Assembly: GCA_022577435.1 (NCBI GenBank)
Contig: JAKOON010000013.1
Coordinates: forward strand, 796,001-860,000
Origin: Embiotoca jacksoni
Lineage: Eukaryota > Chordata > Actinopteri > Embiotocidae
DNA: 64,000 nucleotides
Direction: 5' to 3'
Part shown: piece after piece, positions 22,539 through 34,357 of the stretch
Layout of the letters: each line of letters begins with the position of its first letter
Position numbering within the stretch: the stretch's first letter is position 1
Program-made: the position numbers and the translations under genes
Notes under the pieces: generated by a model
Told to the model about the DNA's origin: nothing
Seen by the model: the letters and a program-made list of their open reading frames with translations, nothing else
Databases searched by the model: none

Positions 22539-22989
22539 TGTACATATTCTCATGTTTACATGGATGACACTTTCGCCAGATGCTGTTTATTTTCCAACCA
22601 TCAGGGTCAAAAATCAAACAAAACAAACAAACAAACGTATTGTGACATCTTGAACCTTTTGGGGGGCCGATCAGACCCTCGAATACCGGCTGCTTCCAAA
22701 CGCAGTGACAACGGAAGCCATTTGCTGCTCGGGTAGGAGGACCACGTTGGCATCTCGAAACAATGACTCAATGCATATCTTGCCAGTGTGTCTGTATTTC
22801 AGTATGAATGATGTGAACATAGACGGCGATGCAACAAATCCTGTTAGAAAAAAATCTGACAGCTCCTTCAATTCACCTCCCGTTCACCCCGTGACACCGA
22901 ATCCATTTTACATGCAAAACACAACAAAGGCTGCATCAATACTTTTATCTCTGCTGACTGAGACAACGCAACAACATGGGACTTGAAAA

Positions 22990-22991
<2 letters not shown>

Positions 22992-23070
<79 letters not shown>
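22992..23070. repeat. (GT)39 microsatellite
   Basis: A 79-bp perfect GT array with a degenerate GCATGCGTGTGC tail to about 23089. Confidence 0.97.
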
Positions 23071-23071
<1 letters not shown>

Positions 23072-23218
23072 ATGCGTGTGCGTGTGTGCACAGCTGAAAA
23101 TTGGCCCCACAGAAATATATTTATATCTCTTAATTCTTTCCCTTTCTCACAAAATGTTCCTCACAGTGCTGCCCACACACACTCGCACATGTATAGAAAA
23201 TTATCTCCCTGTAGTTGC

Positions 23219-23248
23219 ATATATATATATATTTATATATATATATAT
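23219..23248. repeat. (AT)n microsatellite
   Basis: A 30-bp AT array with one TTT interruption. Confidence 0.9.
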
Positions 23249-23394
23249 GACTCAATGTGCATATAAATAAATAACATCTTTTTTCCGAATGCAATAAGTA
23301 CATAAAAATAGTGATAGCACTTTGTATGAAGCTGAAACATGAATCACGTTGAATCACGTGCCTGTAAAAAGGTGCATTTAACCCAAACCAAGCG

Positions 23395-23906
23395 GCAGCC
23401 AGCGGTGACGTTGGTTTGTGAACGTTATGAAGCCTCCATTTACGTCGCCATTTTTCTAGTTCGGAGGGGTTTGGATCAGGAAGTGACCATATTTGGATGA
23501 GCTGGGGGAGGAGCCAGCGGTGGATCTGACTGATCCGATTGGAAACCTGACGATACTACGTCCACCCACCGATAGCTGTAACCTGACTGCACCGCAGGCC
23601 TGTCAATCAAACAGACACGCCCCCAAAAACAGGTCTTCTTGAATCTTCTTTTCTAATGAATGAGGGATTATTTTCAGATGGACCTCCAGAAAACTAATAA
23701 GAAGGAGTGACTTTAGCTAACAACACCGAGATAACTGATGGACACATTTTATTCACTTTGGATTTGATGAGAGAAGTTGAATGGGAGTCTATGGAGCCGG
23801 AGGCTTTTTGGAGCCGACCTCTAGTGGCACTCGCTGGTATTGCAGCTGAAGACACTTCTGGATCAGAACCATTTTTCAGACCTGGAAGCTACGAACACTT
23901 TTATAT
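23395..23906 (+). repeat. Family A repeat, copy 4 (longest, with 5' extension)
   Basis: This copy and copy 8 share an extra 5' segment (GCAGCCAGCGGTGACG, TTTGTGAACGTTA, GAAGCCTCC) ahead of the GCCATTTTTCTAG block, which takes the family to about 510-560 bp. The core is practically identical to copy 3, and the two share the GCTGAAGACACTTCTGGATC variant. The sense frame opening at 23707 is retained. The tail CTACGAACACTTTTATAT ends at 23906. Confidence 0.92.
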
Positions 23907-24276
23907 CTTCTCTACGGTTCAAACAAATGCTGATTAACAAACTCAGGTTTTGCATGTTCGTAGCAACCGGTCACACATACAGACACGTACATACACACCG
24001 TGTCGACGCTGCATAATCTCAGCGCTAACGAGGCCGCCGTGCATCACTTCGCCACAATTATTCTTACACCTTCCTTCTCGTGCTTCACTTTTCCCCGCTT
24101 CAGTTTCTCTCTCTGTTATTTATTGTCTTTATCTACGCAGCCTTCCCCTTCCCACCTCACAGGAAAACAAACAAAAAAAAATTGTGATGACACAGTGTTG
24201 ATTTTTCACAGGGACAGTGAAGAGACTCACACAGTCACAGAATACCAGAACTCACCCCCTCATTATCACAGAGTTT

Positions 24277-24279
<3 letters not shown>

Positions 24280-24354
<75 letters not shown>
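24280..24354. repeat. (GT)37 microsatellite
   Basis: A 75-bp GT array. The open frame upstream of it (24204-24279) has an acceptor-like TTTTTCACAG but no proper donor. Confidence 0.97.
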
Positions 24355-24355
<1 letters not shown>

Positions 24356-25051
24356 CTCTGCTCTTCTCCTCCTGTAAGTCATGACATGCATTATGTAAAG
24401 CCAAGCCTCGCTTTTCAATGCAAATGGGTCGGATGTGCTTTTCTTTAGCGAAGTAAACAAATGATCGTAATGATTCATTTCATCATTATTATATTTTTGT
24501 AATTATGTCTGCTCACCCCACCCCTCACCCCCCACCCCCCCCCCCCACACACACACCACCATCTGCCTTAGAAATGCAAAGTAAGTCACTCAGAAATGGA
24601 AATATTTCACTTCTGCTTCATAGCTTGTTGCAAAATATTCTGTTTATGCATGTGTTCATTTGTAGGTTTGTGTTGGTGTGTGACTGCGTTGGTGAAGATG
24701 CATGATGACACCTTTAATAAAAAAAATACATACAGTAAATCAAAGCAGGTGTAAAAGAAGAACACAAATGGGGAATGCTGTTGGTCTGTGAAGTTATATT
24801 AGGCCTGCATTTCAAATGACCCCCCCCCTCCCCCCCTTTTCCCCTGCCAGCCCTCCCTCATTATCGTTCCCCGGGGACAGTCTGCTCTCGGTCCATGCAT
24901 AAATTTGTCTCTTAATTGTTGTTATTGTAATTTCAGAATGAATTTCACTGAAGAAGAGACTTCATTTTGAAACAGAATGCCGCTGCAGGAAATGACTCGC
25001 CTTCAAAATAAAGTCACTTCTGCATAATCGTTTGAAAAAATGCTAGGTCAT

Positions 25052-25053
<2 letters not shown>
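24355..25053. other. Non-coding; C-rich tracts and possible conserved element
   Basis: C runs at about 24531-24547 and 24821-24837. From 24850 to 24990 the sequence is unique and ATTA-rich, resembling conserved non-coding DNA, but I cannot test that. Confidence 0.3.

Positions 25054-25113
<60 letters not shown>
25054..25113. repeat. (GT)30 microsatellite
   Basis: A 60-bp GT array. Confidence 0.97.
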
Positions 25114-25116
<3 letters not shown>

Positions 25117-25283
25117 AACAGTGAATATATATATATTCATATTTATATATATGTGCCTTGCAATATTAACAAAACACATATTTTGTTTTCCGCCTCGGGG
25201 AGGAGGTCTGGACAAACGTGCGTTTTGTGATCCTCAAGTGAATTCATAAACATTTCATACTTTCATTTCACTGTGAATGTTAA

Positions 25284-25286
<3 letters not shown>

Positions 25287-25355
<69 letters not shown>
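25287..25355. repeat. (GT)34 microsatellite
   Basis: A 69-bp GT array, 15 bp before the donor-like site of the minus-strand candidate exon at 25377. Confidence 0.97.
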
Positions 25356-25357
<2 letters not shown>

Positions 25358-25376
25358 CCAGAGGAAGGCTGTTTAC

Positions 25377-25445
25377 CTTCTGCCCCACGGCGTGCTGGAA
25401 TGAACTCCATCCTCCGTGACCCCAAAAATATGAATAACGTGGTTT
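25377..25445 (-). CDS. Candidate 69-nt internal exon (unrecognised)
   Basis: On the minus strand a T-rich tract ending CCATTTTCAG sits directly before 25445, and GTAAAC follows 25377 after GCAGAAG. The segment is 69 nt, a multiple of three. It is open in all three frames, so the frame cannot be chosen; the phase-0 reading starts KPRYSYFWGHGGWSSFQ. I match it to no protein. Flanking splice signals are good on the acceptor side and fair on the donor side. Chance pairing of such sites is expected a few times in a window this size, so this remains a hypothesis. Confidence 0.2.
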
Positions 25446-26684
25446 CTGAAAATGGATGACAAAAAAAAAAAATCCTCACACCGAATACATTCGACATAAA
25501 TGTTTCCTCCGTGCTGTTGGATCGTGCTAACACGTTTTTATGAGGGGGCAACAGTTAAAAATCTCATCGCAGTTGTCTGGGAGGAAACCAGTGATGACAG
25601 TAAGGCATGAGCCTGCTGGTCGATCAATAAATGCAAGTTTAGAAACATATCTTTTCTTTTTTTTCGTTGCTGGAAGGTGCTGACAGGAGTTTATTGAAGA
25701 TCAGAGCACAAATAGCTTCGATTTGTGATGCAGAGTTCACAGTTTATACCTGAATGAAAATAGACTGCGTGAATAAATTTAGCTTTGTTTTCTTCCAAGC
25801 AGACTCTAATTGCCATAAAACCACACCAAAACAACATGCCGAAATAGGACTGCTCTTAAAAAAAAAAACATGAATTTGATTATTTAAATAAATTAAGTTA
25901 TAAAGAACGAAGTTGGTTCCACGCACCGATTTTCCCGAAGCAAATGCACCGCCGTTCGGCTCCATATTGTAATGCAAAGCGATGTTTGAGAACAAGCATG
26001 AGCGGAGACGCGGTGAAAAGAAAGACGTGAATAGAGATACTCGCTGATTCTTATTGGCGCTCCGCTTTTCAGCTGAAGCCGCTTCAACTGAACTGAAACT
26101 GAAATTGTTTGATTTGTTGCGAGTCTTTAAACTCATTCTCTTGATTGTGGCTGAACAGGCGCTGGAGGAGAAAAGACCGATTCAGGAAAAAAAAACAACA
26201 ACAATGAAAAACTGGACGGTTTGAAAATCAAGTCTGCTTCACGGCTCTGTGCTCCCGTTGAAAAGCAGGCCGATAAGATGGAGTTGATATCGCCATCTGT
26301 TTTTTTCAGCTCGTATCATCGCAGGTTTTGACACACGATACTTAGAAACCTGGAGATGGAGACACAATCTGTTATTCTCTTAATGGCAAAAGACCTTTAA
26401 CAAGCTCTGGTTGATTGGCATCCCTGCAAGCTGATGGAGGCAAAGACAAAGGGGAAGATCTGAAAGGCTCAAGGGAGAAAATGTAATATCGATCTCATCC
26501 CAGTTCGCAAAAGACGTACGTTTGCTGCTCGTGTACGAACACTTACGCGCACACACGTCACAGACGGACAAAAACGCACTGTGAGGAAAAGAGGTCGCAC
26601 AAACACAGCGACTTGTAAGTGATACGAAGAGGCTGTTTGACAAGCAGAAAACAAAACGGTGTTTTATCAATCACCCCCCCCCCT

Positions 26685-26686
<2 letters not shown>
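25446..26686. other. Non-coding, no gene recognised
   Basis: Contains A-runs near 25462, 25858 and 26188. A TTTTTTTCAG acceptor-like site ends near 26308 with only a very weak GTTTTG donor 15 nt later. Confidence 0.4.

Positions 26687-26740
<54 letters not shown>
26687..26740. repeat. (CA)27 microsatellite preceded by C9 run
   Basis: A 54-bp CA array directly after CCCCCCCCCCTC. Confidence 0.96.
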
Positions 26741-26741
<1 letters not shown>

Positions 26742-27824
26742 GAGAAAGCCGTTAACGCTAAAGAAGTAGCCACAAAGCTTTCGGGCGATCGCACAATCCC
26801 TCTCCAGTTTTCCCCTTTTTATTGCTCTGTCTATTTGTTGTAGTTTAAGAGAGAAGCCATAAGGTTTTAACAGCCCTATTTATCCTTTCTTTTTTTTTCA
26901 TGAACCCCCTTTGGTCTGGGGAGGCTGATAAAAATGGATTGTGTCTCCGGAGAGCCGCTCTGTCTCGGGGGAGGAGGTGGGAGGGGGGGCTCCCCTGGGA
27001 GGAGGTTATGGGAACGGATCGAAAGAATAGACAGGGAATGACTTGGGGGGGGGATAAAAAATAAAATAAAACACGAGCACCAATCTGCACTTTTAATGAA
27101 GTTCTGTCCGCGTGCTGCTGTAATCGTCGTTCAGAAAAATCTGCGCCACGCAAAATGCATAGGTATTTCATTATTACATTTGAAAAAGATTTCAACACTC
27201 GAGCAGTTTCTGAGTCGGTGCTGAAAATTAGATCATTTAAAACCTTGTTATCTCCAGCGCAGACGAGCCAGTGCTTTGCGTCACGTTTTAAAGCGGAATG
27301 TTATGTCGTTGCGGGCGCTTCGGAAAAAGAGCGAGGCTTCGGCGGAAAAAAAATAAGATTTAATACTCAGGTAGAGCGTGTCATGGAATAAGATTGACAA
27401 CCTTTGCTGGAGGAGCCATTGTGTCGGCACTCGGGCGCCAAAGTGAAGGACTGGCATGAAATCCACAAATCACCAGAGAAAGCAGCCGCCGCATTAAAGC
27501 AGAATTTTCCACGGAGATTGTGGTCGTGGAAATGGAGCAACAGTAGCAGGTCAGGCCCCCGAAGAGTCGGCCTGGAAGGAACACTTGGACATATTTACAT
27601 TGTAATTTTTCTTTGCCATAGTACAGGGACAGAAAAAAAATATATATATATATACACCTACAATTTGTCCTTGAGGTAAGTCTAAAGATGGCTGTCCACA
27701 ACTGTGTGCATCAGTGATGGTGAAGGATACGTGAAGGACACCGGCCGCTCCTCACATTATCTTCTTTCTCTATTTGAATTGAAATATCAATGAAACATAC
27801 TAAAGTTCAAATTACATGGAAGTT

Positions 27825-27870
27825 CTTCACTCAGAGAACCAAGGTTACGATGTAACCACACGGTCTATGA
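27825..27870. repeat. Possible palindromic MITE end
   Basis: CAGAGAACCAAGGTTACGAT followed by GTAACC gives the palindrome GGTTAC-GAT-GTAACC. It resembles the ends of a frequent fish repeat with GGTTACGTATGTAACC motifs. The rest of such an element is not visible. Confidence 0.3.
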
Positions 27871-27947
27871 AGAGCCACAGTCATGTTGCAGATCCAATAT
27901 CTAAAACTTTAAATACATATGATATGATCAACTTTACATTTACTCAC

Positions 27948-28024
27948 CTGTCTCGCGTGTCCAGGTGTCTCCGGATAGTTTGCAGAGACCTTAAATGCGC
28001 TGCACAGACTGGATTGTGAATTTC
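27948..28024 (-). CDS. Candidate 77-nt internal exon (unrecognised)
   Basis: The minus-strand donor GAGACAG|GTGAGT is very strong. The acceptor (GTTTTTTTAAAAGCAG) is fair. Two of three frames are open; phase 0 begins EIHNPVCAAHLRSLQTIRR. No protein family is recognised. It could be a non-coding exon or chance. Confidence 0.15.
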
Positions 28025-28511
28025 CTGCTTTTAAAAAAACAGCTAATCTGTACTTGAACCTGAAGTGATCACCACATACAAAGAATCTAAAAAAAATCTA
28101 CCTCTTAAAGGATTACACTGGTATTTTGGCAAATGCCATTGTGCAAAGAGAAGATTAACAGCAGCCCCGTAGGAGCTTTGTTTTTGTTGCATCTCAAAAT
28201 TTCACGAGCATTATATAATCTGCGCGGATATGCAGCATTTAATGCAAAACATTGGCAAAACATTGGGGCCGGGTGTTTTCAAAGGACGACATGTTATATT
28301 TTTGTAGGAGTTTCAGCTTTAGTGCGAGCCAGGAGATGACGCAGCGCGCAGGTTCGGACTTGAGAGAGCAATTAATTGAAGTGTGATTGCCTATTTTGAA
28401 GTCTTTCATGTGCACCAGAATATTTGGATCGTTAATGTAGAAGGACAGATCGAATTAAAACTTTAACATGTCACTTTTGGCCTTTTAGCTTTGTCGATAA
28501 AGCTGCTGCCG

Positions 28512-28516
28512 CCCCC

Positions 28517-28547
<31 letters not shown>

Positions 28548-28548
28548 C
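28512..28548. repeat. C22 homopolymer joined to (CA)7
   Basis: One of the longest C runs in the window, passing directly into CACACA. Confidence 0.95.
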
Positions 28549-28790
28549 CTCCCCACACCTCACCCCCTCTTCTGCACTTCTGTACTTGGTTATGAAATCA
28601 GTGCCTATGAAGCCCGATGGTCTGAAGGGTGATTGAACTCAGTTGCAACCCAACGGAACCAATTTAGCTCGGCTCGGCCCGGCTCGGCTCCCCGGGCCTC
28701 AACGTGAACAGGACTGAGAGTGCGTATGCATGTCTGACAGACAGAAAGAGCATGAAAGTACTGTCAACAACAGTTGCAATAGGACAGAGC

Positions 28791-28806
28791 ACACACACAC
28801 ACACAT

Positions 28807-28882
<76 letters not shown>
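28791..28882. repeat. (CA)n microsatellite, 92 bp
   Basis: CA array with ATGCAC and ACGCAC interruptions. It is complementary to the GT array at 29009-29043. Confidence 0.97.
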
Positions 28883-28884
<2 letters not shown>

Positions 28885-29006
28885 CTGGCAGGGTGAAGTG
28901 CCTGGCCAGCTCTTCCTGTCCGGCAGTAATGGGCCTTCTAAGCCCGGCTGAAACACTCAGTCACACTTTCAGCTGGGAAATTGATTCTCCTGAGGTTCCC
29001 ATTCCA

Positions 29007-29008
<2 letters not shown>

Positions 29009-29043
<35 letters not shown>
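29009..29043. repeat. (GT)17 microsatellite
   Basis: A 35-bp GT array. A short (ATCC)n run follows at about 29060-29079. Confidence 0.95.
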
Positions 29044-29047
<4 letters not shown>

Positions 29048-29145
29048 TAGTGAGAGAGTATCCATCCATCCATCCATCCAAATAATCTTAATGATAATTG
29101 TTTCCTAACCATAACCAAGTAGTTATTTTTTTTACCTTAAATCGT

Positions 29146-29512
29146 GAGAAACCTGACGTTACTACGTCCTGCCCACCGATAGCTGTAACCTGACTGCACC
29201 ACAGACCTGTCAATCAAACAGACACGCCCCCAAAAACAGGTCTTCTTGAATCTTCTTTTCTAATGAATGAGGGATTATTTTCAGATGGACCTCCAGAAAA
29301 CTAATAAGAAGGAGTGACTTTAGCTAACAACACCGAGATAACTGATGGACACATTTTATTCACTTTGGATTTGATGAGAGAAGTTGAATGGGAGTCTATG
29401 GAGCCGGAGGCTTTTTGGAGCCGACCTCTAGTGGCACTCGCTGGTATTGCAGCTTAAGACACTTCTGCAGCGGAACCATTTTACAGACTCAGAAGCTACG
29501 GACACTTTTATA
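29146..29512 (+). repeat. Family A repeat, copy 5 (5'-truncated)
   Basis: Starts abruptly within the family at GAAACCTGACGTTACTACG and runs to the usual tail. The core is nearly identical to the other young copies. The sense frame ends at GCTTAAG after GIAA, which appears to be the ancestral stop. A loose 9-bp similarity flanks the copy (AATCGTGA before, AATCTGTGA after), which might be a decayed target-site duplication. Confidence 0.9.
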
Positions 29513-29989
29513 AACAATCTGTGATTAGAACTAACACAACATCAACAATGAACCTTTCTAGAAAACCTATGTCGTCTTTTTCCTGACAACCTATCGCGGA
29601 AAAACCGATTTTAAACACCACATCACTTGTCCTCCTGCCGGGATAGTGTTCCTCGATAGCGACCGTCCCCCCTGTTTTTGAATCCCTCCGTAACACGGAG
29701 TATATTGACTGTATGTGCTCGACGCTGTGTTGAAACCACTTTGGCTAAACGTTCACCACACTAGCCGGCGTGGAGTACCTGGTGATGGAGAGAGTGGGTT
29801 TGCCACTATAAATACGGAGCCGTCTGATTCACGTAGCCTACATGGCTCCTCTCATTCATCATCTCTTGTTCTTCAACTCCCACAACAGAGACATCTGTAG
29901 AAAGAAAAAAAAGGAGTATGTGAATAAAAGGGAGAAAGAAAAGGCTCGGGGAGAATGAAACGAGTGAACATGAGTGTTTTTATTTTAAA

Positions 29990-29990
<1 letters not shown>
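29513..29990. other. Non-coding, nothing recognised
   Basis: Unique sequence with short chance open frames and no supported gene. Confidence 0.4.

Positions 29991-30040
<50 letters not shown>
29991..30040. repeat. (TG)25 microsatellite
   Basis: A 50-bp TG array. Confidence 0.96.
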
Positions 30041-30042
<2 letters not shown>

Positions 30043-30814
30043 GTTTAAAGAACAGAGCATCCTGGGAAAAAAAAAACAGCATCCTAAAGCGCAGTAAGAT
30101 GAGAACCAAATCTCGCACGTGCCCCTTTTTTTTTTTTTTTTAAAGTGTGTACCGCGTGGCTGAGGTGACAGATGGTAACCGTGGTAACCACCCTCCCACC
30201 CCTTCCCCGAGAGCTTTTGGAGGAGAAAATATATGTGTATATGTGACAATGCACCAGCAAACAAGCCAATAAAAAGCTTTGCTTTGTGTTAAGCAATGAA
30301 AAAAAACAAAATGAATCTCAGTTTTTACTGTTAGAAACCAGAAGGAAGGATTTTAGAAGTCGACTCTGTTCTTTTTGTTCTTCTGCTTTGAGCTGTGCTC
30401 TGACAGGAGGCCACACACTCTCCTCTGAGGCGCCTTCACCTGCAGCTGCTGCTACAGAGGCTGGATGTGGTCCAGGTGAAACCTTTCAGGAGTGAATTGT
30501 CCCCCCACCCCTCACCCCCCACCCCTCCCACATTTAAGTTTTACCGGTGTAAAGGTTGATGACTGCCTAAGGTTGTCCACCGGTTCTAACCGACAACGTA
30601 TTCAGACACTCAGCAGCTGCAGCTTTAACATGAGGCCGGATGGAAACCATTACTCCCGCTCTTATTTTATTATATTTGCACATAGTTCTAATCCTGTACA
30701 ACGTAGACTCTGAGTGGAAAGTTATCGGAGTGTTTTTAAAAGACTACTAAAGACTTAACTTTTTCCTCTGGCTTTCTAGTGATGTCTATCATCTGGACCT
30801 TTTTGGGGGCTTTA

Positions 30815-30921
30815 ACATACTCAAAAACTCATGAAACTTGGTACGCGTCAGTCCTGGCGAAAAATTACGTATTTTAGTGGCTTTGCATGTGGGCGTGGCC
30901 AAATGGCTCGCTAGCGCCCCT
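30815..30921 (+). repeat. Dispersed fish repeat fragment (ATGAAACTTGGTAC type)
   Basis: AAAACTCATGAAACTTGGTA, then GTGGGCGTGGCCAAATGGCT and AGCGCCCCTAA. This ordered set is a familiar teleost interspersed repeat. The family name is unknown to me. Confidence 0.55.
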
Positions 30922-31009
30922 AATTTTTTTTTTTATCCTATTGTTCTTGTTTGTATGCTTGTTGATTTGTTTGGTTCTTGGCTTTTATATTTTTTTTTTA
31001 TGTGTTGCT

Positions 31010-31065
31010 CTGATGTGAAGCACTTTGGGCTGCAGGCCTGTGTGAAAGGTGCTATACAAAGTAGA
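31010..31065 (+). repeat. LINE-type 3' tail
   Basis: GTGAAGCACTTTGGGCTGCA and GAAAGGTGCTATACAAA match the 3' end shape (AAGCACTTTG...GGTGCTATA[TC]AAA) of fish non-LTR retrotransposons and the SINEs that borrow their tails. It lies 90 bp after the preceding fragment and may belong to the same insertion. Confidence 0.6.
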
Positions 31066-32804
31066 GCGTGTAAAGAGTTGAGTTAAAAGTGTGCCGAACT
31101 TATTTATGTAGTCCTGTTACCAAAGTGCTTTGTTCACGGGGTGTTCGTCAGTGATCTAATTCTTCCTCCACTATTTGCTCGGTCAGGGCATCTGGACGGT
31201 GCTGTTGAAATGGGGAGGGGGGACGAAGCTAATTACTAAAAAGATAAAAAAAGAAGGACAAACATTGAATCCAGCACAGATGGAGGTTGTGAGTTGTTAA
31301 AACACGGGAAGAAAAAAATAAAAAATAAATATATATATATATGTAACTGAGTAAATAAATATATTAAAAAAAAAACATATTCCCATGATCTCCATAGATA
31401 AACAACAACAACAACAAAAAGCCTACATGTAGGTCAGAGTGCAGCGACCCAGCGTCCCCCCCTCAGGAGCTGGTAGAAAAATGAAGGCCCGTCTCATGAC
31501 CCGTCTCCCGACCTTCGACTCGGAGGCTTACTACGTCCATCACGGGGGCGTGAACCCTGGCCTCCCTCCGCACCCCGCTGCCCCGGCCAAGACGGCACGT
31601 CACACAGCTTGAAATTTCAATGCTGCAAAGTATGGATTTTATATTGCAGCAGCAGAAAAATAGATTTTTTTTTTTTTTTTTTTTTTTTTACTTTGCAAGT
31701 TCCCAGCTCGTAAGCATCCCCACCCGTTAAAAGCTATGAATATAAATGTACTGTACAGTACCGGACAACTGGGTCAGTGATGATAGCGGGTCCGGTGGTA
31801 ATGGTGAGTTTGCAGGTCTGTCAGGGTGGATATTGAACATCAGAGGATTCGGAGTGACGGGGATACCTGCATGTGATCAGCTGGGCTCCTGAAGGAGGTG
31901 AAAGCTGAGGGTTTTCGTGTCTCCGTATTTGCCGGCAAGGTTTTTTTCTGGATGTTGTGCCACTGTAAGCCTTTTTGTGCTGGGTAAACTCGTGAGTACC
32001 CCCGGCAGCGAAGAAGACAGTTCCATCATTAGGACCATTATTAATGTGACCTTTTCATTTTTGTGAAGTTTGCATTAATCATGTAACAGTCAATTTAGCA
32101 TCTCTGTGTGACTTGTATTAATGTCACGAAACAATGTGCTGTTTTTTTTGTTTTTTTTAACCAAACAATCACAAATGAATACAAAATTAAACATTTTATC
32201 TTATAATTTAAACATTAGCATGGTCAATGCGTGGCACCATTTATGCCACTCACTCATCCAAGGATAAAAGGATAAAAGTGCATATTACAGCCTCAACTGT
32301 TAGTTGTGAGTTAACCCCTCCTGGATATAGTATGAGTCATTCACCAGTGTCGTGATAGAGAAGTCCCACATCCTCGTCGCCAGCTTTGGTGAAACATCAA
32401 TTGAATTTAATGGAACATAAAGCCTTGCAGCCGCTGTGTCTCACTGTAATTGATCCACAAGTACCTCCGTGACTGCAGTCAACCGACCTCCTGCTGCCTT
32501 CGTAATTGCAGGTGTTCTGGGCGCCATCTCCCACGGTTAAGTCTTATGCCTGTGGAGTGGTGTGGGGGTTTTGATGTCCTTTCTGCTGCTTCCTGTCCGC
32601 CTCCCCTCCCCCAAGAAAAACATGGATCAGTCTGAACTCCCATCAGTCTTTAACCGTCCCCACTCCTTAATGGGTCTTGGATGGCGAGGCGAGAGGGGAG
32701 AAGGGGAGAAGGGGAGAAGGAGAGAAGGAGAGAAGGAGAGCGGAGGGGCTGGAAAAAGAATACAGGTTGGAGAGAGAAGGTAGATTGAAAGGAGACCGAC
32801 GGCC
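31066..32804. other. Non-coding; T25 run and purine tract
   Basis: Contains AT/A-rich DNA at 31300-31380, a T run at about 31665-31689, and a GGAGAAG-type purine tandem at 32690-32745. No gene recognised. Confidence 0.4.
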
Positions 32805-32903
32805 GTTGTGAAGCCTCCAGTGGCACGCGGAGGTATTGCAGCTTAAGGCACTTTCTGCATCGGAACCATTTGTCAGACCTGAAAGCTACGAACACTTTTA
32901 TAT
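32805..32903 (+). repeat. Family A repeat, copy 6 (internally deleted)
   Basis: A short 5' piece (GTTGTGAAGCCTCCAG, matching the 5' extension of copies 4 and 8) is joined directly to TGGCACGCGGAGGTATTGCA and the normal 3' tail through TTTTATATCCAGTC. The junction falls in the shared string CTCYAGTGGCA, suggesting deletion at microhomology. The core is missing. Confidence 0.8.
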
Positions 32904-34183
32904 CCAGTCAATGAAAGAGACTAAACTTTTTCAGGCTAGTCCTGACCATGAGGTGGTTATTATTTATAGTGTCTGCACTGTCAACTTTAGTACATTAATT
33001 GATTGTGTGCTAATGACATCAGTTACATAAACTTGGAGACAGCTTGAGGTTATGAGATGTAAGGGTGCTTTTGGATGTCTGGATTTGCTTTAGCTCTGCC
33101 AATTAGCTGCAGGCTGGCTGGTCACCGTGTGGCACCTCCTTATATACCTGCAGTATAATGCTTGTTCTGAAACTTGTCCCTGTTTATGTGGAAGATGAAG
33201 CTCCGAGTAGATCTCGCAGGTAGTTGATTAATGAAGCATGTTTTTGATGTCGTATTTTCCCACTGAATCCTTCAGACTGACTTGAAAGTAAATGACTCTT
33301 TTGAAGATCACCTGCTGCTTTTTCCTCACGTCGTATTTGAATGGAAGCATTTTGACTGCGTTCGATAGTTGTTTTTTTTTCTCCCATGTTTACTTTTTGC
33401 TGGGCGTAATGTACTGTACGTACGTTGAGGGGGCGTCTGAGGACTCTTTGCTCGGAGGCTCCCAGACATAAGAGGTATCGTGCGAGTACAGCTGTGTAAA
33501 CACATCGCCTCTCCTCAAATTGATGGGAAACACTTGCTTCCGCCGAGTCAACCCGTCGTGCTGCGAATGCACGCGCGCTCAATCAACGCTAACTACATCG
33601 CTTCTCTCCATGAATCACTATTGGTGTTATTGTGCCGACTCTTTACTCGTAAATTGCTCAACGCGACGCCTTCAGCTGAATGCAAAAGGGTGTTATAATG
33701 TCTGTATTCACAAATTTGATTAGTGAAATCATTGCAAACAGAAAGTAAAACTGCAATTTCCCTGCAGTTTCTAGTCCTGATCCAGAACCTACATATGTCG
33801 TTCAGGATCGGATGTGTATATACACGCGTGTGTAAGCATACAGTGTATATACAGTATAATGGGGAAAGAAATGCTGCAAATAGAAACCGACAAGACGGAT
33901 GTGCAAGTGAGAGAGTGTGTAATAGAAAGATTGTGTAAGGAGCTGTGTAATAGGATTGAGGGCCATCTGCCTCCCTGAGCTGCCCACAGACTGTCTACTG
34001 TCCCTAAAGGCTCCCAGCAGCACTGGCAGCCAGGAAAAGATAGAGCCAACTTTGTTTCCTTCGGAAAAAAGTTGAGAGAAAGTAGGCTGGTGTTTTAGTT
34101 AATTCATTTAAATGAAACTACATTTTTTTTAAGCGCATGACTTCTTTTCATGTCTTAAGAAAGAGCAAAGAATTCACTGAGCA
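32904..34183. other. Non-coding, nothing recognised
   Basis: Unique sequence. Several overlapping open frames at 33390-33700 on both strands lack domains or codon bias that I can support. Confidence 0.4.
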
Positions 34184-34243
34184 TGTTGTTGTTGTTGTTG
34201 TTGTTGTCGTCGTTGTTGTCGTCGTCGTCGTCACCGTCGTCAT
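34184..34243. repeat. (GTT)n-(GTC)n trinucleotide array
   Basis: Seven GTT units followed by a mixture of GTC and GTT, ending in GTC repeats with one ACC. Confidence 0.93.
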
Positions 34244-34340
34244 AGGTGAGAGCGTGCACTTTGAAACGAGGCCCGAATGCGACCCGCTGACCTCGTTGAG
34301 CAACATCTACTGTGTATTGAGGGGATTTTCAGCACTCTGC

Positions 34341-34357
34341 CCCCCCCCCCCCCCCTC
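34341..34357. repeat. C-run
   Basis: About 16 consecutive C, then TCCCGC. Confidence 0.85.

Noticed and set aside
24204..24279. Frame DSEETHTVTEYQNSPPHYHR after TTTTTCACAG
   Set aside because: It ends directly in a GT array. The apparent donor is part of the microsatellite.
27660..27685. Donor-like TTGAG|GTAAGT
   Set aside because: Preceded by an A-run and TA repeat with no acceptor or open exon.
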